Part shown: positions 1 through 9,353 of the stretch, piece after piece | How the letters are laid out: the number at the start of each line of letters is the position of its first letter | How positions within the stretch are numbered: position 1 is the stretch's first letter | From: Sphingomonas panacis | GTDB lineage: Bacteria; Pseudomonadota; Alphaproteobacteria; Sphingomonadales; Sphingomonadaceae | Direction: 5' to 3' | Assembly (NCBI RefSeq): GCF_001717955.1 | Contig: NZ_CP014168.1 | Span: 3,999,501 to 4,063,500, forward strand | Length of the DNA: 64,000 nucleotides | Notes under the pieces: model-generated | Seen by the model: only the letters and a program-made list of their open reading frames with translations | Database searches by the model: none | Told to the model about the DNA's origin: nothing | Position numbers and translations under genes: made by a program

Positions 1-2
1 CG

Positions 3-113
3 CTCGATGCCGCGCTCGATGCGGCGATGGCAAGCAAGCCCGAACGCCACGAGTTCGACATCGCCGCCGCCACCCCCGCCGTCGCGCGCCACATGAGCGT
101 GACCGGCGGCTGA
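3..113 (+). CDS. moaA: GTP 3',8-cyclase MoaA, C-terminal tail (partial)
   Basis: Only the last 36 codons are in the window. The frame ends in the sequence RHMSVTGG followed by TGA. The terminal Gly-Gly pair is the conserved C-terminus of MoaA, the radical-SAM enzyme that begins molybdopterin synthesis from GTP, and the preceding Ala/Pro-rich stretch fits alphaproteobacterial MoaA tails. The stop is one base before the ATG of nadK, so the two genes are probably cotranscribed. The identification rests on a short tail only. Confidence 0.6.
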   Translation, partial: LDAALDAAMASKPERHEFDIAAATPAVARHMSVTGG

Positions 114-114
114 A

Positions 115-903
115 ATGAATCGCGGTGCCGCGCCACAGAAGCGAGCGCTCGTCGCGTCGCCGACCCCGCCCGCCCAGGCCGCCGCCGAGGCGCTCGCCGA
201 TGCGTATGACTGGGTGGCACCCGAAGAGGCCGACCTGATCGTCGCGCTCGGCGGCGATGGCTTCATGCTCCAGACGCTGCATTCGATCCTGGAGCGCCGC
301 AAGCCGCCGATTCCGGTGTTCGGCATGAACCTCGGCACCGTCGGGTTCCTGATGAACGAATGGCGCCATTTCGATCTCGACGGGCGGCTGGCGCGCACCA
401 AACCCTTCAAGGTCACCGCACTGTCGATGACCGCGACGACGATCGACGGCGCGATCCACACTCTGCCGGCGATCAACGAAGTGTCGATGCTGCGCGAGAC
501 CCGGCAGACCGCGAACCTTGAGGTCACCGTCAACGATCGAGTCGTGCTGCCCGAACTGGCCTGTGACGGCATCCTCGTCGCGACCCCGGCGGGATCGACC
601 GCGTACAACCTCTCCGCGCAGGGGCCGATCCTTCCGCTCGGCTCCGCGCTGCTCGCGCTCACCCCGATCAGCCCGTTTCGCCCCCGTCGCTGGCGCGGCG
701 CGATCCTGCCCGACAAGGCGCGGATCGTCGTGCGCGTGCTCGATCCCGGCAAACGCCCGGTCAGCGCCGTCGCCGACCAGCGCGAGGTGCGCGATGTCGC
801 CTCGGTCGAGATCGCGATCGACCGGTCACGCGAGTTGACGCTGCTGTTCGACCCCGAACACGCACTCGATGATCGCATCACGATGGAGCAATTCGTCGCG
901 TGA
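115..903 (+). CDS. nadK: NAD kinase
   Basis: ATP-dependent NAD kinase, which makes NADP+ in the cytoplasm. The 262-residue protein has the diagnostic GGDG motif at residues 46-49, NLGTVGFL near 72-79, and the PAGSTAYNLSAQGP substrate-binding loop near 157-170, all normal for the family. Length is typical. The ATG follows the moaA stop by one base, indicating translational coupling. This is ordinary host chromosome just upstream of the tRNA used as an integration site. I see no sign of damage. Confidence 0.95.
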   Translation: MNRGAAPQKRALVASPTPPAQAAAEALADAYDWVAPEEADLIVALGGDGFMLQTLHSILERRKPPIPVFGMNLGTVGFLMNEWRHFDLDGRLARTKPFKVTALSMTATTIDGAIHTLPAINEVSMLRETRQTANLEVTVNDRVVLPELACDGILVATPAGSTAYNLSAQGPILPLGSALLALTPISPFRPRRWRGAILPDKARIVVRVLDPGKRPVSAVADQREVRDVASVEIAIDRSRELTLLFDPEHALDDRITMEQFVA

Positions 904-957
904 TCGATAAGGGGTTGCATCGCCGTTTCAGCCGGTTATAGAGCCCCTCCACGCTGT

Positions 958-1032
958 TCCCTGATAGCTCAGCGGTAGAGCTCTCGACTGTTAATCGAGC
1001 GGCCGTAGGTTCGAATCCTACTCAGGGAGCCA
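958..1032 (+). tRNA. tRNA-Asn (anticodon GTT)
   Basis: A complete cloverleaf is visible. The acceptor arms are TCCCTGA and TCAGGGA. The anticodon stem is CTCGA/TCGAG around loop CTGTTAA (anticodon GTT, Asn). The T-arm is GTAGG-TTCGAAT-CCTAC. A G discriminator and an encoded CCA end at 1032. The tRNA is the boundary between host genes and the mobile element. The recombinase gene on the other strand terminates inside it, as expected for an element integrated at the 3' half of the tRNA. Confidence 0.97.
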
Positions 1033-2576
1033 TTTTGGATAGGCTGTTTTTTCGGCCCGGAACCCGACGATCCGTCGTCGGGAATTTCTACCAATATATC
1101 AAAGGGATGCCTGTACTGGACAGTCAGCTCCCGGTGGGCCCAAGAGCAGTTCGATATGAGCAAATTTAAAAGCGTTTTTTGATCGCCATTTGGCCGTTCG
1201 GCGAAGGTGCGATGCGCATTGGTTGCAAGGCCGAGCAGAGCAACTCCGTCGTCCACCAAGGCATCCTCGGCCGAGTAAAGGCGGTCGATATCGTTGAGAC
1301 AGCGGAGCCGCTCCTCGCGCCATGTTGCAGACATCCGATCATGAAACTCAGCCGTGATCGTTCCATCGACCTTATCGATGTACAAAGTGTCGAGTCGGGC
1401 CTGTAGGCGATCGGCTTCGGCTCGGAGCCTCGCGATCGTTTCATCGCGCTCACGTCGCTCATCGCCGTGGGCCTCGAGGATGCCTTGGCGAATCAGGGAC
1501 AGAATCACATCGTCGACGCGCAACTTGCTCAGCGCCTCTACGAAACGCTCAGCGAGCACCTCTTCACGAACATAGGGCTCAGGGCATTTCCCTTTGAACC
1601 TTGAGCAGTGGTAGTAAATGTACTTAGCCTTTTTGATCTCAGCGGTCATCACCGACCCGCAGTGACCGCAGTGGACCAGTCCCGAGAAGCGGAACGAAGT
1701 GACGTTTACGGGGATGTTGGAATAGCTGCGACCATCCAGGATCTCCTGCACATTCTCCCAAGTCTCAAGGGGAACCAGGGCCTCATGGACCCCTTGATAG
1801 AGCCGCCCCAGCCAGTGGAAGGAACCAGTATAAATTCGGTTCCTGAGAATCACGTGGATTGTACTGACGCCAACGGGACGCTGGGTTTTCGGATTTACGA
1901 ATCCGGCATCCCGGGCCATTTTGCTGACATCCTTGAGTGAATATCGCCCCGACTCGAACCATTCATAGAGCCGCGAGACCATTTCTGCGGTCGTGGGATC
2001 GGGCACGATGATTCTCTTTTTTTCGGCCGACACCGTATTTTGATATCCGATGGGCGCGAAGGATGGCCAAAGCCCCTGACGGGCTTTTTCCAGCATTCCC
2101 TTCCGAGTTTCCTCGGAAAGGTTATCAATATAGTTCTTCGCCATAAGGACCTTAATCCCATGCATGAACTTTTCAGAAGATCGAGAGTCGCGTGAGAGAA
2201 TAACATTCTCCTTAACCAGATGTATCTCCACATCCAGATCGTCTATCGTAACCCAATCTCTGATATTGCGATAAAGGCGGTCTGTTTTTTCAACCAGCAC
2301 GACGTCAACAGCAGGGTGTGAGCGGAGAAAGCGAAGCATCTCTTCGAAATTGGTACGTCCCGCTTTTTTTGCTGTTTCAACATCAACAAACTCTTGTGCG
2401 ATCGCGATGCCATGTTGGGCGGCATATTCTTTAAGGACGGCCAACTGCGCGGGAATCGAAAATCCCTCTCGCTCCTGCTCCGGCGTAGAGACACGAGCAT
2501 AAAGAACCGCCCGCTTGCGGCTGCGAGGACGTTCGCTCGCGGTTTTCGCCCGTTTGTTCACTCTTGGCCGCGCCAT
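969..2576 (-). CDS. Large serine recombinase (integrase)
   Basis: Site-specific recombinase that would integrate and excise the element. The ATG at 2576 has AAGGAG 7 bases upstream, giving 535 residues; a longer reading to 2666 lacks that support. The resolvase domain starts with LYARVST (catalytic Ser about residue 30). A recombinase domain follows, then a zinc ribbon (HCGHCG plus two later Cys, about residues 305-335) and a coiled-coil region. The last ~20 residues are encoded by the antisense strand of tRNA-Asn, so the gene crosses the attachment site and its C-terminus would change on excision. Confidence 0.92.
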   Translation of the reverse strand: MARPRVNKRAKTASERPRSRKRAVLYARVSTPEQEREGFSIPAQLAVLKEYAAQHGIAIAQEFVDVETAKKAGRTNFEEMLRFLRSHPAVDVVLVEKTDRLYRNIRDWVTIDDLDVEIHLVKENVILSRDSRSSEKFMHGIKVLMAKNYIDNLSEETRKGMLEKARQGLWPSFAPIGYQNTVSAEKKRIIVPDPTTAEMVSRLYEWFESGRYSLKDVSKMARDAGFVNPKTQRPVGVSTIHVILRNRIYTGSFHWLGRLYQGVHEALVPLETWENVQEILDGRSYSNIPVNVTSFRFSGLVHCGHCGSVMTAEIKKAKYIYYHCSRFKGKCPEPYVREEVLAERFVEALSKLRVDDVILSLIRQGILEAHGDERRERDETIARLRAEADRLQARLDTLYIDKVDGTITAEFHDRMSATWREERLRCLNDIDRLYSAEDALVDDGVALLGLATNAHRTFAERPNGDQKTLLNLLISNCSWAHRELTVQYRHPFDILVEIPDDGSSGSGPKKQPIQNGSLSRIRTYGRSINSRELYR

Positions 2577-2696
2577 TGAATCACTCCTTGAACGTTTCAC
2601 TCGCCCTCTACGCTCCCCTCCTTGGGCAAGCAGGTTCAGACCCGAAAGACGACTCCGGTGGAACATACTGGCAATGAGGTCTTGTGGGAATCCGTC

Positions 2697-3035
2697 CTAT
2701 CGATGCCTTCTTCGTGTACGCGGACGCGTGAGGGCAGACTTTTCAGGTTCGATGGTCTCGGTGCTGACTTCCCACTCGATTAGCAGACACATGAAGTCCG
2801 TCAGATCACCAAGCATGTTCCTTGCCTCGTTCGGGGAAACCGTTCTTCCCAACCGCTGCTCGAATACGAGCCGCGCTTCTTCCACGAGGGCGGAGGAAAA
2901 TTTTCGCCGTCGAGCGATCCTGGCGTGGGATAACCCCCGGAATTGCTCCGTCTGGTCAGCCTCGCCTGCCCCCGAAGCTTCAGATGCCTCGGTCGGGGTT
3001 CCGTAGGACGTCGTATCCAGCCGCATCCTTTTCAT
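2697..3035 (-). CDS. Small protein of unknown function next to the recombinase
   Basis: Not recognised. It has 112 residues with a Ser/Thr/Glu-rich N-terminus, then a basic helix region (RIARRRKFSSALVEEARLVFEQRLGR) and an amphipathic C-terminal half ending in an Arg-rich tail. The ATG at 3035 overlaps the stop of the upstream transglycosylase gene as ATGA, which decides the start over an in-frame GTG at 3059. Position between integrase and transfer genes is compatible with an excision or regulatory factor, but nothing in the sequence proves it. Confidence 0.65.
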   Translation of the reverse strand: MKRMRLDTTSYGTPTEASEASGAGEADQTEQFRGLSHARIARRRKFSSALVEEARLVFEQRLGRTVSPNEARNMLGDLTDFMCLLIEWEVSTETIEPEKSALTRPRTRRRHR

Positions 3036-3634
3036 GGAACATTTCCGCGGTTTGGACACGCGCCTGACCTAAACGAGCCATCGATGGTATTGGTGCATCG
3101 GGTTGGCGGGACCGAATGCGGCTTTCCAAAAATTTCCGATCCGAAGCGACGCTCAAGTCGAATTGCGACATTGCTCGCGTACCGGCGACGTCTCCATGTT
3201 GTGGGGCTGTGATATGCGCCAACGGCATCCCAGTAGTTTCTCGTCATGCCGAGGCACGAAAGAAAAATCCATCGAGCGGCATCGACGTTGAAACAGGCGT
3301 CCTGCTTTAACCAGTAGCGGACATGAGACTCAGGTCGACCCGTTATGGCAGCGAGCTTTGGAACCCACCAACTGTTGATTTGCAGCGGACCTAGATCATG
3401 GCTCCCATTGTCATTCTTGATCTCCGCTCCGATCCATCCCGCCTCCTGATCGCGCAATCCCCAGAGCGTCTTCTCGAGCCACGGTTTCCCTTCTGCGGAC
3501 TTTCGGATGCAGGCAGCGATTCGTCCCTCGGACTGTGGATCGATTGGCGCCCGCGCCGAGGCGCTATTTGCCGGCCAAAGGCAAATGACGAACAGGGAGG
3601 CAGCCAGACAACTCCCAAGCGAAATGTGCGACAT
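3032..3634 (-). CDS. Lytic transglycosylase, VirB1/IagB-like, periplasmic
   Basis: Cuts peptidoglycan to make room for the conjugation machinery. The 200-residue protein starts with a signal peptide (about residues 1-28, ending ANSASA). An SLT domain follows, with catalytic-type Glu in DQEAGW, then NDNGSHDLGPLQINSWWV, and an AVGAYHSP motif near the end of the domain. The C-terminal 40 residues are unconserved-looking. GGAGG lies 9 bases before the ATG. Its start overlaps the stop of the nuclease gene (TGATG), so it is translated in the relaxase operon. Confidence 0.88.
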   Translation of the reverse strand: MSHISLGSCLAASLFVICLWPANSASARAPIDPQSEGRIAACIRKSAEGKPWLEKTLWGLRDQEAGWIGAEIKNDNGSHDLGPLQINSWWVPKLAAITGRPESHVRYWLKQDACFNVDAARWIFLSCLGMTRNYWDAVGAYHSPTTWRRRRYASNVAIRLERRFGSEIFGKPHSVPPTRCTNTIDGSFRSGACPNRGNVP

Positions 3635-4170
3635 CAGATTGCCTCCGTGCCGATGATGAAGGGGTCTCCGGACAACAGTGCGAGAAGACGGCGGCCGGAG
3701 ATGATTTCAATCTCGGCGGACCGCGTCACAATGCTACGGCTCGCAGGCCCGGTGCGCCCGGTATGGACAAAAAGGCCCGGCATGTTGCGACGGCGGCAGA
3801 GCTGGGCGAACTGCTCCACGTGCTCCGGGCGAATCGCAGACTGGTACCGCTTTGCTTGGATGAGCCAACGCCTACCGTCGAGGGTGACCTGTCCGTCGAT
3901 CCCGCCATCTCCAGTGTAGCGGCTATTGCGAGTGATGGGATGGCCGCGACAACGGAACGATTCCAAAAGGAGCTCTTCGAAGGCCAAGGCGTCCATCGCC
4001 CGGACCCGCGCGTAGATGAGGCCGGCGGGCTGGCAACGATCCCGGCCGCGGAGTTGAGCGGACATCGTCCTGGCCTGACGCCGGCGCCATCGATGCCGGA
4101 CCGGCACTCGGCAAAAGTGAACCATCGCCGCTAGAAGAATGATGGCGAAGGCAAGCAATCCGATAAGCAT
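3634..4170 (-). CDS. Membrane-anchored Mrr-like restriction endonuclease domain protein
   Basis: A 178-residue protein with an N-terminal hydrophobic segment (about residues 3-20) followed by basic residues, predicting a membrane anchor with a cytoplasmic domain. The rest is a PD-(D/E)XK Mrr/RE_Mrr-like fold: FEELLLESFRCRGH, GDGGIDG (catalytic Asp), then LIQAKRY (Q-x-K), and RSIVTRSAEIEII towards the end. It sits in the relaxase operon. It could process DNA during transfer or act against competitors; the role is inference. AAAGG precedes the ATG. Confidence 0.8.
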   Translation of the reverse strand: MLIGLLAFAIILLAAMVHFCRVPVRHRWRRRQARTMSAQLRGRDRCQPAGLIYARVRAMDALAFEELLLESFRCRGHPITRNSRYTGDGGIDGQVTLDGRRWLIQAKRYQSAIRPEHVEQFAQLCRRRNMPGLFVHTGRTGPASRSIVTRSAEIEIISGRRLLALLSGDPFIIGTEAI

Positions 4171-4175
4171 GGGCT

Positions 4176-7148
4176 CTACCTTTCCGGACCTTCTGTTTGT
4201 TCAGGCTGGTGAGTGTGTTCGGGCCCTTGTCGGCCGACATGATCCGCCCCGGACCGGTCACTGCGCTGTGTGTCGCGCGCACCATCACGATCCCGCATCG
4301 ACTGCAGGAACCAATCCAGAACTTCACCGATACGGAAGGCGCTTTCGGCGATCCGTTCGCCGAGCCCCTGTGGCTCACGGCTTCGCCCAAGCTGCTTCTC
4401 GAGCGTGCGGTCACGCCGCTCCTGCCGAATTCGTTCCTGCTCGCTTCTCGCTTGGTCCAACCGATCGGAATGGCGGTCCGCGAGCGCTCGACGTCCGTCA
4501 CGCTCCAGCCGGCCAAGACCCTCGAGCGAGGAGGTCTTTTCACCTGAACGCGACGCCAGCTTCTCGGCGAGCCGCTCAGGGTCTTCGGTCCAAAGCTTTA
4601 CGCCAAATTCGGCCCGCGTTATGGCGGTGTAGTAGTTCTGACCGTTGACCAAACCTGAGTTGACGGGAGCCAAAACGTAGACGCGGGCATAGGTCTTGGA
4701 TTGCGCGGAATAGACTGTCTCCGCGTAGCCGTGGTCCCAGGTTTTGTGCTGAGAAAGATCGACCTCCTGAATCGGCCCGTTACCACGATCCCACCGGATC
4801 GTTGCGATATGCCCGTCCAACTTTTCGACCGTGCCTCGTTCCGCATTCTTTAGGCCGAGTTCCTTGTTGACCAAGCGCCACTGAATGCGGTCACCCTCGG
4901 CGAGATCACGTTCCTCGCGATTGAACACATTGACGTGCTGCGCCTTACCCAGTCTGGGATCCCAGCGGATCATCCGGCCGTTCTCATCGACCAAGCGGAC
5001 AACCTGCCGACCGCTCGCTTCACGGCCAATTCCGACGACGCGATATTCCGTGTTCCGGGCGATTCCGGCGGCGACGAGATCGCGTGCAAACGTCACCACC
5101 TGTCCGCCGGAATAAAAACGGGCGTGGTGCTTCTCCTCATCCGACATACCCGACGGGGTCAGCACGGCGAGCCTAGCATCCTCGGCGGCGAGTGCACTTT
5201 CCGATTTGAGCGTCTCGCGAATTGCGCTGTTCACGATGAGCCGGGTTGCGTTTTCGAGCACAAGAATATTAGTATTGGCCCGATTGATCGGCTTAAGGCG
5301 CGTCCATTCGGCTACCAGTCCCTTTGCCAGGGCCTCCGCCTCCTCGCCGCTTACCACCTTATCCAGCTTGGCCAGGGAAGCCGCATAATCGCCGGCGCGC
5401 GCATGCGTGACCGCATCCTTCATGGCGTCGGTCTTCTGCCGCATGGACTCGGTCAATTGCGCAGTTACGAGGCCAAACTTCTGCATGAGCCAGAATGGCT
5501 TGCCCTGCTCGATAGCACCGGTCTGCCGGTCATCGCCCAACAGGATGACGCGGGCACCGGTAGCGCGGCTGATCTCCAGGACGCGGAGGGCCTGCCGGGT
5601 ACCCAGTTGCCCAGCTTCATCCAATACGAGAACATGTCGGTCGGTGATGCCATATCCACCGCCCGCCAGAAGGCTCGCCACTGTCTTCGATTCGACGCCG
5701 GCCATTTCACCGGCCGTTGCTGTGGCCGACGACGTTGGCGCCAGCGCGATCAGTATGGTTCCCGGCTCGGCCGCCTGGTCTAGCACTTTGATGAGTGTCG
5801 ACTTGCCCGCGCCGCCTACACCGTGAATACCCGTCACCCTGTCACGCGATAGCGCGACCTGCACCAGAGCCTGCTCCTGATGTGGCGTTAGCCCCGCCCG
5901 TTCCAGGACAGTCAGGAGTCTGTCCGCTGATGCGACCGGCCGAGCATCATCGACGGCAAGTGCCAGGTGCTGAGACAAAGCGAGTTCCTGGCGCGCGCTG
6001 CGTCGACTGGTTCGCCCGCGCGTATTGACCTGGTCTCCTGTCTGGTGCGTCGTGGCGAGCAACTTGCGGCTCGCCTCATGCTCCGCAATCAGTGGCCGAA
6101 TATCGACGAGCCGTACCTCTCCGAGGTGGCTCGCGAGGCCCAGTCTGTACATGCGGCCGATGTTGTTGACCGCCTCTCTTGATTCCGCCTGGCGTATCCC
6201 GAACAGGCTTGCCCGTCCGGCGGTTCCCGGATCGACAGGGATCGTGCGCTCGCCTCGCTCGTTCACTTCCGCCATGAGCTTGGCGAGTTCTGCCTCATAC
6301 GGCTTGATGCGCTCAGCCCATTGCGCGCCTAGCTCCTCGAGGTTTGCCTTCACCTTCGGCCCCCTGGTCTCATAAAAGGAGACGCGGCGGGCGGCCTGGC
6401 CAGTCAGCCCATGTTCGTTCGCATGGGCATCGATCTGCTCCGAGCGCTGAGACATGTCCTTGATGAGGCCCTTGGGGACACCCGCCAGTTCAAACAATCC
6501 GCTCCGCGGATCGCCTTCAATTTCCCAGCCGATCTCCCGCACGCGATGCGCGAGCTCGTTGCGATAGACCTGTCCCATGACCATCTGCTCGGCGTACATT
6601 GCGCGCGTCTCGAGACTGGCCATGGGCGAGCCACCTTCGCGGTTGGTGATATTCATCACGACCGTGTGGGTATGAAGATGAGGATCGAGTTCGCGGCTGG
6701 AGTGCTCCGTAAACCGGGCGAAGATCAGGCGTCCCGTAGTCTCATGGACGATCTTGCCATCATCCCGTCGGCGGAGCGTGGCATGCTCCTCCATATATGC
6801 CAGGGTTGCCGTGACAGCCTTTTCATGGGCTTCGATGATCCGCTTGTCGCCCATGACAAGTGCCATGATCGACACCGATTTCGGGGCATTGACGGAGAAG
6901 TCCCAGCCAGGATGGTGCTCGATCTGACCATCGGCTCGGTGCCGCCCTAGTTGCTGGTCGCCGATCTTGCCGGCAAGCAGATCCCTGAATATTTCGGGAT
7001 CGACCTTCTCTCCTTCGAGTCCGAGTTCGGCTGCGATCGCCCCACCCCATTCGGAATGTTCGTCGCCTCCTTTGGTGTAATAATCTCCTACCGTATAATA
7101 GCGGGCGATGTTTTGGGGCGTTCCCTTGAGGCGTCGGGGATGGATCAT
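4176..7148 (-). CDS. traI: MobF-family conjugative relaxase/helicase (TraI/TrwC-like)
   Basis: Nicks oriT, stays attached to the 5' end and unwinds DNA during transfer. Of 990 residues, the N-terminal relaxase domain has paired tyrosines (Y17-Y18 and Y23-Y24) and the HUH metal triad H157/H159/H161 in the DPHLHTHTVV region. The helicase half has Walker A GVGGAGKS (about 445-452), VLVLDEAGQL as Walker B, and UvrD-like C-terminal motifs (VYSAQSKTYARVYV). It looks intact. Its ATG overlaps the coupling-protein stop (ATGA). Gene order from the candidate oriT matches R388 trwA-trwB-trwC. Confidence 0.95.
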   Translation of the reverse strand: MIHPRRLKGTPQNIARYYTVGDYYTKGGDEHSEWGGAIAAELGLEGEKVDPEIFRDLLAGKIGDQQLGRHRADGQIEHHPGWDFSVNAPKSVSIMALVMGDKRIIEAHEKAVTATLAYMEEHATLRRRDDGKIVHETTGRLIFARFTEHSSRELDPHLHTHTVVMNITNREGGSPMASLETRAMYAEQMVMGQVYRNELAHRVREIGWEIEGDPRSGLFELAGVPKGLIKDMSQRSEQIDAHANEHGLTGQAARRVSFYETRGPKVKANLEELGAQWAERIKPYEAELAKLMAEVNERGERTIPVDPGTAGRASLFGIRQAESREAVNNIGRMYRLGLASHLGEVRLVDIRPLIAEHEASRKLLATTHQTGDQVNTRGRTSRRSARQELALSQHLALAVDDARPVASADRLLTVLERAGLTPHQEQALVQVALSRDRVTGIHGVGGAGKSTLIKVLDQAAEPGTILIALAPTSSATATAGEMAGVESKTVASLLAGGGYGITDRHVLVLDEAGQLGTRQALRVLEISRATGARVILLGDDRQTGAIEQGKPFWLMQKFGLVTAQLTESMRQKTDAMKDAVTHARAGDYAASLAKLDKVVSGEEAEALAKGLVAEWTRLKPINRANTNILVLENATRLIVNSAIRETLKSESALAAEDARLAVLTPSGMSDEEKHHARFYSGGQVVTFARDLVAAGIARNTEYRVVGIGREASGRQVVRLVDENGRMIRWDPRLGKAQHVNVFNREERDLAEGDRIQWRLVNKELGLKNAERGTVEKLDGHIATIRWDRGNGPIQEVDLSQHKTWDHGYAETVYSAQSKTYARVYVLAPVNSGLVNGQNYYTAITRAEFGVKLWTEDPERLAEKLASRSGEKTSSLEGLGRLERDGRRALADRHSDRLDQARSEQERIRQERRDRTLEKQLGRSREPQGLGERIAESAFRIGEVLDWFLQSMRDRDGARDTQRSDRSGADHVGRQGPEHTHQPEQTEGPER

Positions 7149-9205
7149 GCCGGCCTCGCTGCTTCCCGAGGTCCGGCACGACGCGCATGGCTTTGAAGGG
7201 GCACCCGCATATCGCCCTGCGCGGGTCCCAACAGAAGATCGTCGATGCCACTCGGTGGTGCCGCATTCTCACCCGTGTCTGCGGTCTTCTCCTGCTGGGT
7301 TTCCTCCCGTTTGTGGCCGGGCTCCTGATCATCGGCGGGGGTTGACTGGACGGTAAAGAGATCAGGCTCCGGTTCCTTCTGCTTTCTGGCCACTGGTTTT
7401 TGGGGCGGCGTTTGCTCGACTGCTTCGCGGGCGTCGGCCTCATCCTTTGCCCGCGCGATGATAGTTTTTCCCTGCGGAAGACGGAGCGGCGGGGTCTGCC
7501 TTTCGATAAAGGCCGGCGCGACGTCGGGCACCTCATTGTAGCTATCCGAAAAGCGAACGACGGGCAGGTTTCGACCGAACCGGAGAAATCCCGATAGGTT
7601 GGGAAGGTTGGTGACCTCCGTGTGCATCACGAGCGGCCGCGTCACTTGAAGACGGGATAGGTTCACGCCGTCACGCATGTCGTTGACGCCGTAGCTCATC
7701 CCCTCATTGGCCTCGATCTGTTCGACCTGGCCGAGGTTCTCAGAAACATGCTTTGCGGTCGGCGTGTCGTTCGCGCGCAGGGCTACCCAGGTCGAGCAGT
7801 AACCGGTGATGGCCGCCGCGTCCTGAATGCCATATGTTGCCTCCAATTGAGGATAGGATTGGAACCCCAGGATACCGCAGCCGCCATACTTTCGGGCCCG
7901 CGCGAGGAAGTCGGAGAGCGATGGCAGCTTCTGGAGAGTCGGCAACTCATCGATGACGCAATAGAGTCGCCGCTCCCGATCCGGCGTAAGGCTCATGATC
8001 GCTGAAATGGCGATGTCGAGCCACACCGTGATCAGCGGCCGCAGGGAGGGCAACTGGTCAGCCTTCACGGTGATGAAGAGCCAGCTGTCATCCTCGTCGT
8101 CCTCTACCCATTTGCGGATCGAGAAGCCGTCCTGTGTATCGTCGAGATAGGCGAAGCTGCGCATGACGGACGCCAGCTCTGCCTGGATACCGGCAGAGGT
8201 TCGCTCGCCTTCGGTCGAAATGAAGGCAGCGGCGTCGGTGCCCGCTGCAAAAGCGGCGAGATCCTTGAGCTTGGAGCGCAGCAGACGATCGAGGAGCACC
8301 GACACCAGTATGTGTCCCTGGAAGGCGAGCTTGCGCATGACCGCAACCAGCGTGCCCCTGGCAGCCTTGGCCCAGAAGGGATCGCCCGCCTTGTCGGGGA
8401 TCGTGGACTCCGCAATCTGATCGTAGTGATAGTCCCGAGGGACATCGACCCAGGGGGACCATTGGCTCGTGCGCCGGTCCAACGGATTCAGAAGTTCGTC
8501 GATTCCTGGGCGGTAGAATTTCTCGACGAAGGTGCCGGCCGTGTCGTAGACGATTGCTCGACGCTTGGCCTTGCGAATCCCCGAAAGCGTCTTGACGATG
8601 AGGTTTGTCTTCCCGGTCCCGGGCGCCCCGCAGATCAGGAAGTGCTCCGGCTCAAAGGCATCGGGAACGGGAACGCCCCCAATTGAAAAGCTCCCCTTCC
8701 TTTGGCGCCAGAGCGCGCGCTTGACCTGACGGATCGTGCCAAATCGGGCACCCCGCAGGTACTCGTTGGAACCGAGCCCCTTCCCCGTACGAGTGAAATA
8801 GAACCAGGCCCAGGCCAGCGCGCCGAGCGCAAAGAAACCCGAGAGGAGCGCGCCGTGAATGAGATAGGTCTCGAAGCTGTGAAGCGTTTTCTTCGCCAGC
8901 GACGACGCCAATAGCCAATCAGCCGACGTCCAGTATTGCTCCCCGGAAGGGGTCTTGAAGAGGACGGGATCATTCGTTCCAGGGGCAGCGTCGGTCTTGA
9001 ACGTCGCCTCGATGAGCTTCATCAGGACGAAGCGCTCATACTCGCTCGACTTCTCCAGCCCGTACCAGATGATGCCCATCACCCAGATCACAAAGCCTGC
9101 GATGAAGGTTTGAAAGAAGACCTGTGTGGTCATCCGAACATTGTGGACGATCGCCTGACCGCCCCTTGTCCATGACCCTAATGTGTCGTTCCGGAAGATG
9201 CTCAT
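7145..9205 (-). CDS. traD: Type IV coupling protein (TraD/TrwB-like)
   Basis: Inner-membrane ATPase that links the relaxosome to the secretion channel. Start ATG at 9205 has GGAG 9 bases upstream; the open frame runs further but without support. The protein has 686 residues, two membrane helices (about 30-50 and 115-137), Walker A GAPGTGKT (193-200), Walker B YCVIDE (about 415-420), and a hydrophilic acidic C-terminal tail after about residue 590 typical of relaxosome-contacting tails. It is followed directly by the relaxase (4-base overlap). Intact. Confidence 0.93.
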   Translation of the reverse strand: MSIFRNDTLGSWTRGGQAIVHNVRMTTQVFFQTFIAGFVIWVMGIIWYGLEKSSEYERFVLMKLIEATFKTDAAPGTNDPVLFKTPSGEQYWTSADWLLASSLAKKTLHSFETYLIHGALLSGFFALGALAWAWFYFTRTGKGLGSNEYLRGARFGTIRQVKRALWRQRKGSFSIGGVPVPDAFEPEHFLICGAPGTGKTNLIVKTLSGIRKAKRRAIVYDTAGTFVEKFYRPGIDELLNPLDRRTSQWSPWVDVPRDYHYDQIAESTIPDKAGDPFWAKAARGTLVAVMRKLAFQGHILVSVLLDRLLRSKLKDLAAFAAGTDAAAFISTEGERTSAGIQAELASVMRSFAYLDDTQDGFSIRKWVEDDEDDSWLFITVKADQLPSLRPLITVWLDIAISAIMSLTPDRERRLYCVIDELPTLQKLPSLSDFLARARKYGGCGILGFQSYPQLEATYGIQDAAAITGYCSTWVALRANDTPTAKHVSENLGQVEQIEANEGMSYGVNDMRDGVNLSRLQVTRPLVMHTEVTNLPNLSGFLRFGRNLPVVRFSDSYNEVPDVAPAFIERQTPPLRLPQGKTIIARAKDEADAREAVEQTPPQKPVARKQKEPEPDLFTVQSTPADDQEPGHKREETQQEKTADTGENAAPPSGIDDLLLGPAQGDMRVPLQSHARRAGPREAARPA

Positions 9206-9353
9206 TGGGGCGCACTCCAGCACCCCGCGCTCACTCGCCCGGCGGGGAACGATAGAGTCGATGGATTGTCTGAAGCGGGACGGGTAGCGACATCGAGATC
9301 CGCATCGTCGGGACGACTGTTGATGACCCAGACGCTGTTTCGAATGCACGCGT

